From Bacteroidota bacterium (GTDB lineage: Bacteria > Bacteroidota > Bacteroidia > Bacteroidales > Prolixibacteraceae), in contig JAMDDG010000436.1 in assembly GCA_023488865.1 (NCBI GenBank), positions 1 to 5,296 of the forward strand: a DNA stretch of 5,296 nucleotides. The letters are read 5' to 3'. The notes beneath the pieces are model-generated. The model worked only from the letters and a program-made list of their open reading frames with translations, was not told where the DNA came from and ran no database searches. Below are positions 1 to 5,296 of this stretch, in pieces (position 1 is the stretch's first letter; every line of letters starts with the position of its first letter). The translations under genes and the position numbers were made by a program.

Positions 1-397
1 CTACTTCGTCTCTCGCATAGTTCAGCTTAGGGTTATAGTGCACCTCAAATATTGGCTTGCCAGACAGGAGCCTGATGTAACGATAAATCTCAGAAGGGGT
101 AAAATAATGATCATCGGTTGTTTTGTACCGGGGCATAAAATCAATTACCTCAAAAGAATCTTGTCCTGACCTGAATTGGGTGCACAATACATTTGTCCGG
201 AAAAAGTACTTCTGATTTATCGTGTAGCTATTGTTTACAACGATACTGAATGAACCTCCTTTTTCGTCATCCAAAATTTTACTGAAAACCGATGGTGAAT
301 CAAAATCAGGCAGACAACACCAATCAATGCTTCCTTTTTCAGATACAAGTGCCGCACTCTGACAATTGCCAATAACGCCATAATTCAGATTGTCCAT
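1..397 (-). CDS. Glycoside hydrolase family 15 protein (glucoamylase/trehalase-like), N-terminal part only
   Basis: This gene runs off the left edge; 132 codons are visible, reading from ATG at 397-395. The protein begins MDNLNYGVIGNCQSAALVSE and continues with GSIDWCCLPDFDSPSVF at residues 22-38. This is the signature of the N-terminal beta-sandwich domain (trehalase-like, TREH_N type) found before the (alpha/alpha)6 barrel in bacterial GH15 proteins, which are usually about 600 residues. Such enzymes hydrolyse alpha-glucosidic bonds (oligosaccharides, trehalose and similar). The catalytic glutamates lie in the barrel, outside the window, so substrate and activity cannot be judged. No signal peptide is visible, which suggests a cytoplasmic protein. 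ATG 397 is the only sensible start: it begins exactly at the conserved motif, and upstream codons in this frame meet a stop (TGA at 442-440). No clear Shine-Dalgarno is present. The gene is separated from trmN6 by 341 nt and is probably its own unit. Confidence 0.88.
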   Translation of the reverse strand, partial: MDNLNYGVIGNCQSAALVSEKGSIDWCCLPDFDSPSVFSKILDDEKGGSFSIVVNNSYTINQKYFFRTNVLCTQFRSGQDSFEVIDFMPRYKTTDDHYFTPSEIYRYIRLLSGKPIFEVHYNPKLNYARDEV

Positions 398-420
398 AAA
401 AACACTTAAGTATTCGTTGA

Positions 421-428
421 CAAAATTA
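421..428 (-). promoter_or_regulatory. Candidate -7 promoter element for the GH15 gene
   Basis: Read on the minus strand the bases are TAATTTTG, an exact match to the Bacteroidota -7 consensus TAnnTTTG. It would place a transcription start about 18 nt before the GH15 start codon. No good TTTG element lies 19-21 nt upstream, and the surroundings are AT-rich, so a chance match is possible. Confidence 0.35.
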
Positions 429-556
429 ATTTCCTTTACTCAAAAACATATTCACAAAAGTCATTGCCAAAATAGCAATAAAAATTGTTTTTCAAATTTT
501 GTCCAACTAAGTAATTGGAAAGGAATGATGGTATATTTTAATTTTTTGATTCCCTC

Positions 557-659
557 TTTTGACCCCTCTAAATCTCCCAAAGGGGAGACTTCAGATTCGT
601 GTTCTGATCAACATTAACGCTCAACTCCCCTCCTTTGGAGGGGTTGGGGGAGGTCAAAA
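557..659. repeat. Composite palindromic repeat element, two hairpin-bearing arms
   Basis: The element consists of two arms, 557-591 and 623-659, that are imperfect inverted copies of each other. Both begin with TTTTGACC when read inwards from the outer edge, and both end with a GGGGAG-type block. Each arm also holds its own small palindrome. In the left arm, TCTCCC (573-578) pairs with GGGAGA (583-588). In the right arm, CCCCTCC (627-633) pairs perfectly with GGAGGGG (637-643) around a TTT loop. The spacer is 592-622. C-rich and G-rich tracts contrast sharply with the AT-rich surroundings. Elements of this build, containing CTCCTTTGGAGGGGTTGGGG, are familiar to me as dispersed intergenic repeats in Bacteroidota genomes; that is recall and not a search result. 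No transposase is nearby. No T-run follows either hairpin, so a classical intrinsic terminator is unlikely, although RNA 3'-end stabilisation is possible. Confidence 0.75.
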
Positions 660-738
660 TAGTTAGGACAAAAAGTAAGATAATATATTGTTCCTACTAC
701 TTATTTAGGGGCGAATATACTTTCATGATAGTTTCTAA

Positions 739-1452
739 TTAAAGAAAATTCAGGTAGAATTCCTTTGTCAAGTTTACATATTTTTCTGAATATTTATCCT
801 GTTTCTGCATTATAAACAACTCATCTACAACCGGATAAACAACTGAAACAGAAAATTCGAGAAGTATTCTTTTGGGAGCTTTCCCGGTCTTTGGAATCAC
901 CTGTGTTTTCCGGTAAAGATAAAACCCGGCTAAACGGGCTGTCTCTCGAAAGTCGTCCAACGTCCCAACAGGGAGGACTACCGCCAACCGGCCATTTTCC
1001 GTAAGCAATTTTTTGGATCCGGTTATTAACTGCAAAAAAGATAGCGAAGTGTCGTGCCGCGCCAAAGCAGAGGCAGGATCAGCAGACCTCAGCGACTTTT
1101 CGAAATAGGGGGGATTGCTCACAACCAAATCGTATTTCGAGGAGGAATTTTGACTAAAATAGTTAAAATCGGCATGATAGAGCTTCAGTCTGCCGGCCCA
1201 GGGTGATTTTTGGAAGTTATTCAGTGCATCCTTGCAGGCCTCCCCGTTGATTTCTACGGCATGAATTTTGGCTTCCGACCGCTGGGCCAGCATCAGGGCG
1301 ATTAAACCGGTCCCGGTCCCAACATCCAGTATTTGCTTTGTGTTGGCCACCTCACACCAGGCACCCAGCAGCACCCCATCCGTACCCACTTTGAGGGCAG
1401 AATTTTCCTGCTCTATTCTGAACTTTTTGAACTGAAACCAGGGGTTGCCCAT
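739..1452 (-). CDS. trmN6: tRNA1(Val) (adenine(37)-N6)-methyltransferase
   Basis: This 237-residue protein belongs to the TrmN6/YfiC family, SAM-dependent enzymes that methylate N6 of A37 next to the anticodon of tRNA1(Val). The N-terminus, from FQFKKF through KVGTDGVLLGAW (residues 6-32), is typical of the family. The Rossmann SAM-binding motif I is DVGTGTGL (43-50), the acidic residue after strand beta2 is in HAVEIN (E67), and the catalytic motif of N6-adenine methyltransferases is NPPY (113-116). The length is normal for the family. The frame stays open upstream to an ATG at 1572, which would add 40 residues, but those are translated from the 9-nt repeat and the end of lolD and have no place in the family. 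I therefore chose ATG 1452-1450, which gives MGNPWFQF. No Shine-Dalgarno is obvious before it. It lies 101 nt after lolD on the same strand, a gap filled by the repeat, and probably depends on the tatA-lolD transcript. No terminator is evident after it. Confidence 0.92.
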   Translation of the reverse strand: MGNPWFQFKKFRIEQENSALKVGTDGVLLGAWCEVANTKQILDVGTGTGLIALMLAQRSEAKIHAVEINGEACKDALNNFQKSPWAGRLKLYHADFNYFSQNSSSKYDLVVSNPPYFEKSLRSADPASALARHDTSLSFLQLITGSKKLLTENGRLAVVLPVGTLDDFRETARLAGFYLYRKTQVIPKTGKAPKRILLEFSVSVVYPVVDELFIMQKQDKYSEKYVNLTKEFYLNFL

Positions 1453-1456
1453 AAGA

Positions 1457-1563
1457 AAGTGCCTAAAATGCCTAAAGTATTTAAAGTGCCTAAAGTTAAG
1501 AACTCCAAACAATTTTTGCCAATGGTATAAGTACTTTAGGCACTTTAAATACTTTAGGCACTC
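1457..1563. repeat. Inverted repeat of 9-nt tandem units between lolD and trmN6
   Basis: The left arm consists of tandem 9-nt units: AAGTGCCTA (1457-1465), AAATGCCTA (1466-1474), AAGTATTTA (1475-1483) and AAGTGCCTA (1484-1492), followed by AAGTTAAG. The right arm has the complementary units: TAAGTACTT (1528-1536), TAGGCACTT (1537-1545), TAAATACTT (1546-1554) and TAGGCACTC (1555-1563). A 28-nt segment, 1469-1496, is a perfect inverted copy of 1533-1560, separated by a 36-nt non-repeated loop. The right arm includes the TAA stop of lolD (1556-1554) and its last codons, and the left arm ends only a few bases before the trmN6 start. Repeats made of TTAGGCACTT-like units are, from memory, scattered between genes in many Bacteroidota. 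They often create false N-terminal extensions rich in RHF or CLK tripeptides, as here. No transposase is present, so this is best described as a non-autonomous palindromic repeat. Confidence 0.88.
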
Positions 1564-2210
1564 TTGATGCACCCATCCTGTAGCCTGATCATCCTGTCGG
1601 TCATTCCTGCAAAATGATCATCGTGGGTCACAATCACGAAAGTGTGGCCAAATTTCCCGCGGAGGGAGAAGAACAGGCGGTAGAGTTCTTCCTGGTTCTG
1701 GGAATCCAGGTTCCCGGATGGCTCGTCGGCCAAAATCACGGAAGGATCATTGATAAGCGCCCTCGCGATCGCTACCCTCTGTTTTTCACCTCCGGAGAGC
1801 TCGGAAGGCTTGTGGGTTTCACGTGGCCGCAGGTCTAAAATCTGCAGCAGTTCGTGTGCCCTTTTTTCCACTTCTGTTTTTTTAGTTCCGGCGATATAAC
1901 CCGGGATACAAACATTTTCGAAAGCGGTAAACTCGGGCAAAAGGTGGTGAAACTGAAAAACAAACCCAATTTCGCGGTTACGAAATCTCGACAACTCTTT
2001 TTCCCCAAGGGAAAACAAGTCATTACCATGAATGGTCACCTTACCCGAATCTGGCTGAATCAGCGATCCCAGGATCTGAAGAAGGGTCGTCTTTCCTGCG
2101 CCACTGGCCCCCACAACTGAAACAATCTCGTGCGGTGCGACTGTCAGCGAAACACCTTTGAGTACCCGGAGAGTTCCGTACGATTTGGTAATCAGGTTGG
2201 CTTCAAGCAT
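1554..2210 (-). CDS. lolD: LolD-type ABC transporter ATP-binding protein
   Basis: This 218-residue stand-alone nucleotide-binding subunit has every ABC ATPase motif intact: Walker A GASGAGKT (34-41), Q-loop glutamine Q86 in VFQFHHLLPEFTAFENV, signature LSGGEKQR (138-145), Walker B VILADEP (158-164), D-loop SGNLD (165-169) and switch histidine H196 in VTHD. The FHHLLPEFTA-ENV stretch is characteristic of the LolD/MacB/FtsE group. LolD energises release of outer-membrane lipoproteins from the inner membrane with LolC/E. No permease is in the window, so the partner, and hence the exact role (Lol, MacB-like or FtsE-like), is unproven. ATG 2210 lies 2 nt after the tatA stop. AGGAG (2226-2222), inside the tatA end, is a plausible ribosome binding site at a longish 11-nt spacing, suggesting translational coupling to tatA. 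The last codons and the TAA stop fall in the 9-nt repeat, yet length is normal for the family, so function should not suffer. Confidence 0.85.
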   Translation of the reverse strand: MLEANLITKSYGTLRVLKGVSLTVAPHEIVSVVGASGAGKTTLLQILGSLIQPDSGKVTIHGNDLFSLGEKELSRFRNREIGFVFQFHHLLPEFTAFENVCIPGYIAGTKKTEVEKRAHELLQILDLRPRETHKPSELSGGEKQRVAIARALINDPSVILADEPSGNLDSQNQEELYRLFFSLRGKFGHTFVIVTHDDHFAGMTDRMIRLQDGCIKSA

Positions 2211-2212
2211 GG

Positions 2213-2479
2213 TTACTTTAACTCCTCGTCAATTTTCCGGGTGAAATCACCCCCTTTTTTCTCCATATTATCTTTGAGATTGGTGATCTCATTTTTAATA
2301 TCCGAAGTTTGATCGGTGATTTCCCGTTTGATATCATCGGTAGCTTTATGAAACTCGTTCATTACTTTTCCGATCGTTCGAGCCACTCCTGGTAAGGCAT
2401 CGGCGCCAAACAACAGAAGGACAAAGAAGACGATGACCATGATCTCCCCGCCGCTGAAAAAGAGTAAAGGATGTGCCAT
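2213..2479 (-). CDS. tatA: Twin-arginine translocase TatA/TatB-family subunit
   Basis: This small 88-residue protein has TatA/Hcf106 architecture: a short N-terminus, a single membrane helix at about residues 12-24 (EIMVIVFFVLLLF), the FG hinge (24-25), an amphipathic helix at about 26-45 (ADALPGVARTIGKVMNEFHK) and a charged, probably helical tail. TatA oligomers form the translocation pathway for folded proteins with TatC, which is not in this window. GGE at the start of the helix places a conserved polar residue (E12) where the family expects one. Because TatA and TatB cannot be reliably separated from sequence in this phylum, the symbol is tentative. The tail carries two consecutive 11-residue units, DIKREITDQTS (49-59) and DIKNEITNLKD (60-70). 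ATG 2479 is chosen because it gives the usual short N-terminus and sits 17 nt after a good promoter -7 motif. It is the first gene of a unit with lolD, 2 nt downstream. Confidence 0.85.
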   Translation of the reverse strand: MAHPLLFFSGGEIMVIVFFVLLLFGADALPGVARTIGKVMNEFHKATDDIKREITDQTSDIKNEITNLKDNMEKKGGDFTRKIDEELK

Positions 2480-2496
2480 AAGAATACACTTTTTTG

Positions 2497-2504
2497 CAAA
2501 GATA
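2497..2504 (-). promoter_or_regulatory. Promoter -7 element for the tatA-lolD unit
   Basis: Read on the minus strand the motif is TATCTTTG, in the context TTGTTATCTTTGCAAAA. It matches the Bacteroidota -7 consensus TAnnTTTG exactly. It lies in the short gap between the secDF terminator and tatA, 17 nt before the tatA ATG, implying a leader of only about 10 nt. The upstream -33 element (TTTG at 19-21 nt) is not clear, so the call rests on the -7 match and its position. Confidence 0.6.
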
Positions 2505-2549
2505 ACAAACCTCTCAAAATTGATCCTCTTTACCCCTTTTTAGCGCAAG

Positions 2550-2582
2550 AAAAAACCCGGAATTTTTAGTCCCGGGTTTTTT
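2550..2582 (-). terminator. Intrinsic terminator after secDF
   Basis: AAAAAACCCGG (2550-2560) pairs perfectly with CCGGGTTTTTT (2572-2582): an 11-bp stem with a GC core, an 11-nt loop and A/T tracts on both flanks. On the minus strand it begins 18 nt after the secDF stop codon and ends in a T-run, as expected for a Rho-independent terminator. The symmetric A and T tracts mean it could also work in the opposite direction, but no plus-strand gene is present here to need that. Confidence 0.88.
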
Positions 2583-2600
2583 CGTATGGGAAATGACGGA

Positions 2601-5296
2601 TTATTTCTTTTCATCTAATTTTTTCTGCCTTCTCATCAGGGTATCGTAAGCAATTGGGGTTGCTACGAAAACAGAGGAGTAAGTTCCGAAAAGGATACCG
2701 AACAACAGGGCGAAAACAAATCCCTTGATGGCAATCCCGCCAAACAGGAAGATGGCAAACAGTACCACCAATACGGTCAGTGAAGTACTGAAAGTACGGC
2801 GAAGCGTGCTGTTCATGGCATCGTTGTAGGTTTTCATCGGATCTTGTTTGGGATGGAGATGCGTATATTCACGGATACGGTCAAATACAATCACCGTATC
2901 GTTGATCGAGTAACCAATGATGGTCAGGATCGCAGCGATAAACGACATATCGACAGCGAGCGAGAAACTGAGCCATCCATCCAGCAATGAATACAAACCG
3001 ATAACGATTATGGTGTCGTGCGCCAGTGAAACCAAACCTCCCAGACCGAACTGCCAGTTTCTGAAGCGAACGGCGATATACAAGAAAATAATGACAAGTG
3101 AAAAGAATACCGATAATATAGCATCCTTCTTGATATCATCCGAAATGGTAGGCCCCACCTTTTGGGAACTCATCCGATAGTCGGACAGAAATTTTTCCAA
3201 CGTGACATCCGGTCCCAGGTAAGGCTTCATCCCATTGTAAAGCTTGGCCTCCACTTCATTGTCGACCGCATCGGTCAATTCGGCAATCCGGTAGTCGGTC
3301 GTAATACGGATCTGGTTGTTGGAACCAAAAGTTTTCACCTCAGGTGCATTCCCAAATTCTGAAGCCAGCGCTTTAGAAACCTCTTCCACATTCACATCTT
3401 TTGCCAGACGGACCACATAGGTACGGCCCCCCTTAAAGTCGATGGAGTAATTCATCCCCTTGAAGGTGACAGAAAGGATTGCAATCGTAATCAGCGTACC
3501 GGAAACAAAGTAGAATATCTTTCTCTTTTGAATGAAGGGCAAATTGACATGGCGCAACCATTCACCGGAAATTTTGGACACAAAGGTGATCTTTTTGTTG
3601 GTATCTAACCATCTTTCGAACATGAACCGGGAAATAAAGATGGATGTAAAGAGCGAAGTGATAATACCGATGATCAACGTTGTTGCAAAACCTTTGATCG
3701 GTCCTGAACCAAATACAAAAAGAACAATACCGGTTAAAAGTGTAGTGACCTGACCATCGATGATCGCAGAATAAGCATGGTTGTACCCGTCTTTGACGGC
3801 AAGGCGTAAACCTTTGCCGGCACGGACTTCTTCTTCAATACGTTCGTTGATCAAAACGTTCGCATCGACCGCCATACCCATGGTTAAGACGATACCGGCG
3901 ATTCCGGGCAATGTCAGAACGGCTCCAAGAGAAGCCAGAATACCGATCAGGAAGAATAGGTTGACCAGCAGCGCCACGTTGGCAGCAAATCCGGCCTTTT
4001 TGCTGTAGAAAAACAACATGTAGCCAAGAACCAGCATGAAGGCGATCAGGAAAGAGTACATACCGCTTTGGATAGATTCTTTACCCAACGTAGGACCAAC
4101 AATCTCTTCCTGGGCAATACGGGCCGGAGCAGGCATCTTACCTGATTTTAACATGTTGGCCAAGTCTTTTGCCTCATCTACCGTGAACTGTCCGGATATT
4201 TCGGTGCGGCCATTGGGTATTTCCCCCTGAACAGTCGGGAAAGATTGGACGTAATCATCCAGTACAACGGCAACACTTTTGCCAACATTCTCACGTGTCA
4301 TACGCTGCCATATTTTTGCACCTTCCGCATTCATGGTCATATCGACTACACTGGTGGCTTTATTTTGTCCGAAATCCTGACGGGCTTCGGTTACAGCTCC
4401 TCCGTCAAGAGGGGCACGGCCATCGCGGCTGGAAACTTTCAAGGCAATCAACTGGAAGTAGTTGCCATCATTGGACATTGGTTTGGCTGTCCATCTGAAG
4501 GTCATTGTCCGTGGAAATACCGATTTGATCTGTTGTAACTTGAGATAGGAGTTTACAGTGGCAGTATCTTTGAAATGGGCAAAACCCACAACCGGCCCCG
4601 GGGCAATCTGGCCTTCACGGGAGGTATTGGGTGTCAGGACAGCGAAAAGCGGGAAATTTTTGGCAATATCTTCTGTTGAGCTTGCCGCCAACGAATCTTT
4701 TTCCTGTTTTTTAATCTCACTTACCAGGCTGCCGGCAGATGCGGTCGTATCTTTGGCAGCGGCAGTTGTTGCAGAGGCGGCAACAGGGGCCGTTGTAGTT
4801 GCCTGGACCGCTTTCAGTTCACGCAATTTTTGGTTGGCCTCCAACAAATAAGGATAAACTTCTTTGTTTTCGTAAGTCTCCCAAAATTCGAGGTTGGCAG
4901 TACCCTGAAGCAACTTGCGGACACGGCTGGCATCTTTGATACCCGGAAGCTCCACCAAAATCCGTCCTTTGGTCTGAAGCTGCTGAATATTAGGCTGGGT
5001 AACACCGAAACGGTCGATACGGGTCCTCAGTATCTGGAAGGAATTGTCGATGGCAGCATCGGTCTCTTTCCGGATAACGGATAATACCTGGGCATTGGTA
5101 GAGTTATAACTTATCTTATCCCGCAGATCAAGTGTATTGAAAATCGCGGCCAATTTAGCGTTAGGATCGATCTGTTCGAATGACTTTCCGAAAAGGGTAA
5201 CAAAATCCTCCTGACTGGTATTCTGTTTTTGAAGCGCCAAGCGGATAGCGGCATTGAACGTGGAATCCGTGCTGTGGCCGGAAAGCGCACGGATCA
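2601..5296 (-). CDS. secDF: Fused SecD-SecF protein translocase subunit, 5' end outside window
   Basis: SecDF is an inner-membrane, proton-driven partner of SecYEG that pulls exported proteins into the periplasm. The frame is open to the right edge (897 residues visible, in-frame at 5294); the TTG at 5240 is internal, and the codons before it continue the SecD domain (IRALSGHSTDSTFNAAIRLA). About 100 N-terminal residues, including the first membrane helix, are probably missing. Counting from that TTG: SecD periplasmic domain with RTRIDRFGV (72-80) and ELPGIKDASRVRKLLQGTA (97-115); an Ala/Thr/Ser/Lys-rich spacer (about 144-193); membrane helices at about 394-541 with the SecD signature GMAVDANVLINERI (455-468); SecF first helix (about 573-593), DFKGG (601-605), periplasmic domain, and further helices (about 704-862) with SINDTVIVFDRIRE (778-791) and TLRRTFSTSLT (812-822). 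D459, D781 and the arginines near 814-815 appear to match residues needed for proton conduction in characterised SecDF. It ends DEKK-TAA, followed by a strong terminator. Confidence 0.96.
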   Translation of the reverse strand, partial: IRALSGHSTDSTFNAAIRLALQKQNTSQEDFVTLFGKSFEQIDPNAKLAAIFNTLDLRDKISYNSTNAQVLSVIRKETDAAIDNSFQILRTRIDRFGVTQPNIQQLQTKGRILVELPGIKDASRVRKLLQGTANLEFWETYENKEVYPYLLEANQKLRELKAVQATTTAPVAASATTAAAKDTTASAGSLVSEIKKQEKDSLAASSTEDIAKNFPLFAVLTPNTSREGQIAPGPVVGFAHFKDTATVNSYLKLQQIKSVFPRTMTFRWTAKPMSNDGNYFQLIALKVSSRDGRAPLDGGAVTEARQDFGQNKATSVVDMTMNAEGAKIWQRMTRENVGKSVAVVLDDYVQSFPTVQGEIPNGRTEISGQFTVDEAKDLANMLKSGKMPAPARIAQEEIVGPTLGKESIQSGMYSFLIAFMLVLGYMLFFYSKKAGFAANVALLVNLFFLIGILASLGAVLTLPGIAGIVLTMGMAVDANVLINERIEEEVRAGKGLRLAVKDGYNHAYSAIIDGQVTTLLTGIVLFVFGSGPIKGFATTLIIGIITSLFTSIFISRFMFERWLDTNKKITFVSKISGEWLRHVNLPFIQKRKIFYFVSGTLITIAILSVTFKGMNYSIDFKGGRTYVVRLAKDVNVEEVSKALASEFGNAPEVKTFGSNNQIRITTDYRIAELTDAVDNEVEAKLYNGMKPYLGPDVTLEKFLSDYRMSSQKVGPTISDDIKKDAILSVFFSLVIIFLYIAVRFRNWQFGLGGLVSLAHDTIIVIGLYSLLDGWLSFSLAVDMSFIAAILTIIGYSINDTVIVFDRIREYTHLHPKQDPMKTYNDAMNSTLRRTFSTSLTVLVVLFAIFLFGGIAIKGFVFALLFGILFGTYSSVFVATPIAYDTLMRRQKKLDEKK

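Larger units (their letters stand above)
398..738. other. Intergenic region between trmN6 and the GH15 gene
   Basis: This 341-nt AT-rich stretch separates the 3' end of trmN6 from the 5' end of the GH15 gene. It holds a large palindromic repeat element (557-659) and a candidate promoter for the GH15 gene (421-428). I see no credible coding sequence: the only open frame of any length (390-617, plus strand) has low-complexity AT-driven composition, and its last third is translated from the repeat. I also see no intrinsic terminator with a T-run for trmN6, no tRNA and no riboswitch-like fold. Confidence 0.7.

Noticed and set aside
390..617. Open frame on the plus strand, 75 codons
   Set aside because: It overlaps the GH15 start on the opposite strand, is Lys/Asn/Ser-rich as expected for AT-rich noise, and its end (PSFDPSKSPKGET) is translated from the palindromic repeat.
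557..659. Intrinsic terminator for trmN6
   Set aside because: The hairpins are GC-rich, but no T-run follows on the minus strand, and the element lies about 80 nt beyond the stop codon. Its two-arm build fits a dispersed repeat better.
733..748. Small AT-only hairpin at the trmN6 stop codon as a terminator
   Set aside because: The stem is about 5 bp, has no GC core and no downstream T-run; it is likely chance in AT-rich DNA.
1333..1530. Open frame on the plus strand, 65 codons
   Set aside because: It is antisense to trmN6, and its second half (KVPKMPKVFKVPKV) is the opposite-strand reading of the 9-nt repeat.
1457..1563. CRISPR-like or iteron array
   Set aside because: The units are contiguous 9-mers in two inverted arms without spacers, and no cas or rep gene is present.
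1835..2120. Open frames on both strands inside lolD
   Set aside because: These are out-of-frame shadows of an intact ABC ATPase with no family features of their own.
4245..4851. Several plus-strand open frames opposite secDF
   Set aside because: They are antisense shadows of the well-supported secDF frame; the Ala/Val-rich one mirrors the Ala/Thr spacer.
2601..5240. TTG at 5240 as the start of secDF
   Set aside because: The frame stays open to the window edge, and the 18 upstream codons continue the SecD domain, so the real start lies outside the window.

Overview
The window looks like chromosomal DNA from a member of the Bacteroidota. The evidence is a fused SecD-SecF protein with an Ala/Thr-rich spacer in its SecD half, a TAnnTTTG-type -7 promoter element, mostly weak Shine-Dalgarno signals, and two intergenic palindromic repeats of a kind I recall from genomes of this phylum. 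I cannot place it to genus from sequence alone. All recognisable genes are on the minus strand, so the reading order is from the right end of the window to the left.

Layout, in transcription order: (1) secDF fills 5296-2601. It is cut by the window edge, lacks roughly its first 100 residues, and is followed by a strong intrinsic terminator at 2550-2582. (2) A promoter-like TATCTTTG at 2497-2504 precedes a compact unit of tatA (2479-2213) and a LolD-type ABC ATPase (2210-1554), separated by 2 nt. (3) An inverted repeat built from 9-nt units (1457-1563) spans the lolD stop codon and fills the gap to trmN6. (4) trmN6 (1452-739), a tRNA1(Val) A37 N6-methyltransferase, starts just after the repeat. 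(5) A 341-nt non-coding stretch (738-398) carries a second, differently built palindromic element (557-659). (6) The first 132 residues of a glycoside hydrolase family 15 (glucoamylase/trehalase-like) protein run off the left edge (397-1).

How the genes relate: SecDF (Sec export motor), TatA (folded-protein export) and the LolD-like ATPase (lipoprotein release or a related MacB/FtsE-type system) are all cell-envelope functions. SecDF is separated from the others by a terminator and a new promoter. trmN6 is a tRNA-modification gene that probably rides on the tatA-lolD transcript. The GH15 gene is a separate carbohydrate-related unit with its own weak promoter candidate.

I found no mobile genetic element with a transposase, no CRISPR array, no RNA gene and no convincing undescribed multi-gene system. 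The most interesting features are the two palindromic repeats, especially the one that supplies the end of lolD and could form a long mRNA hairpin just upstream of trmN6.
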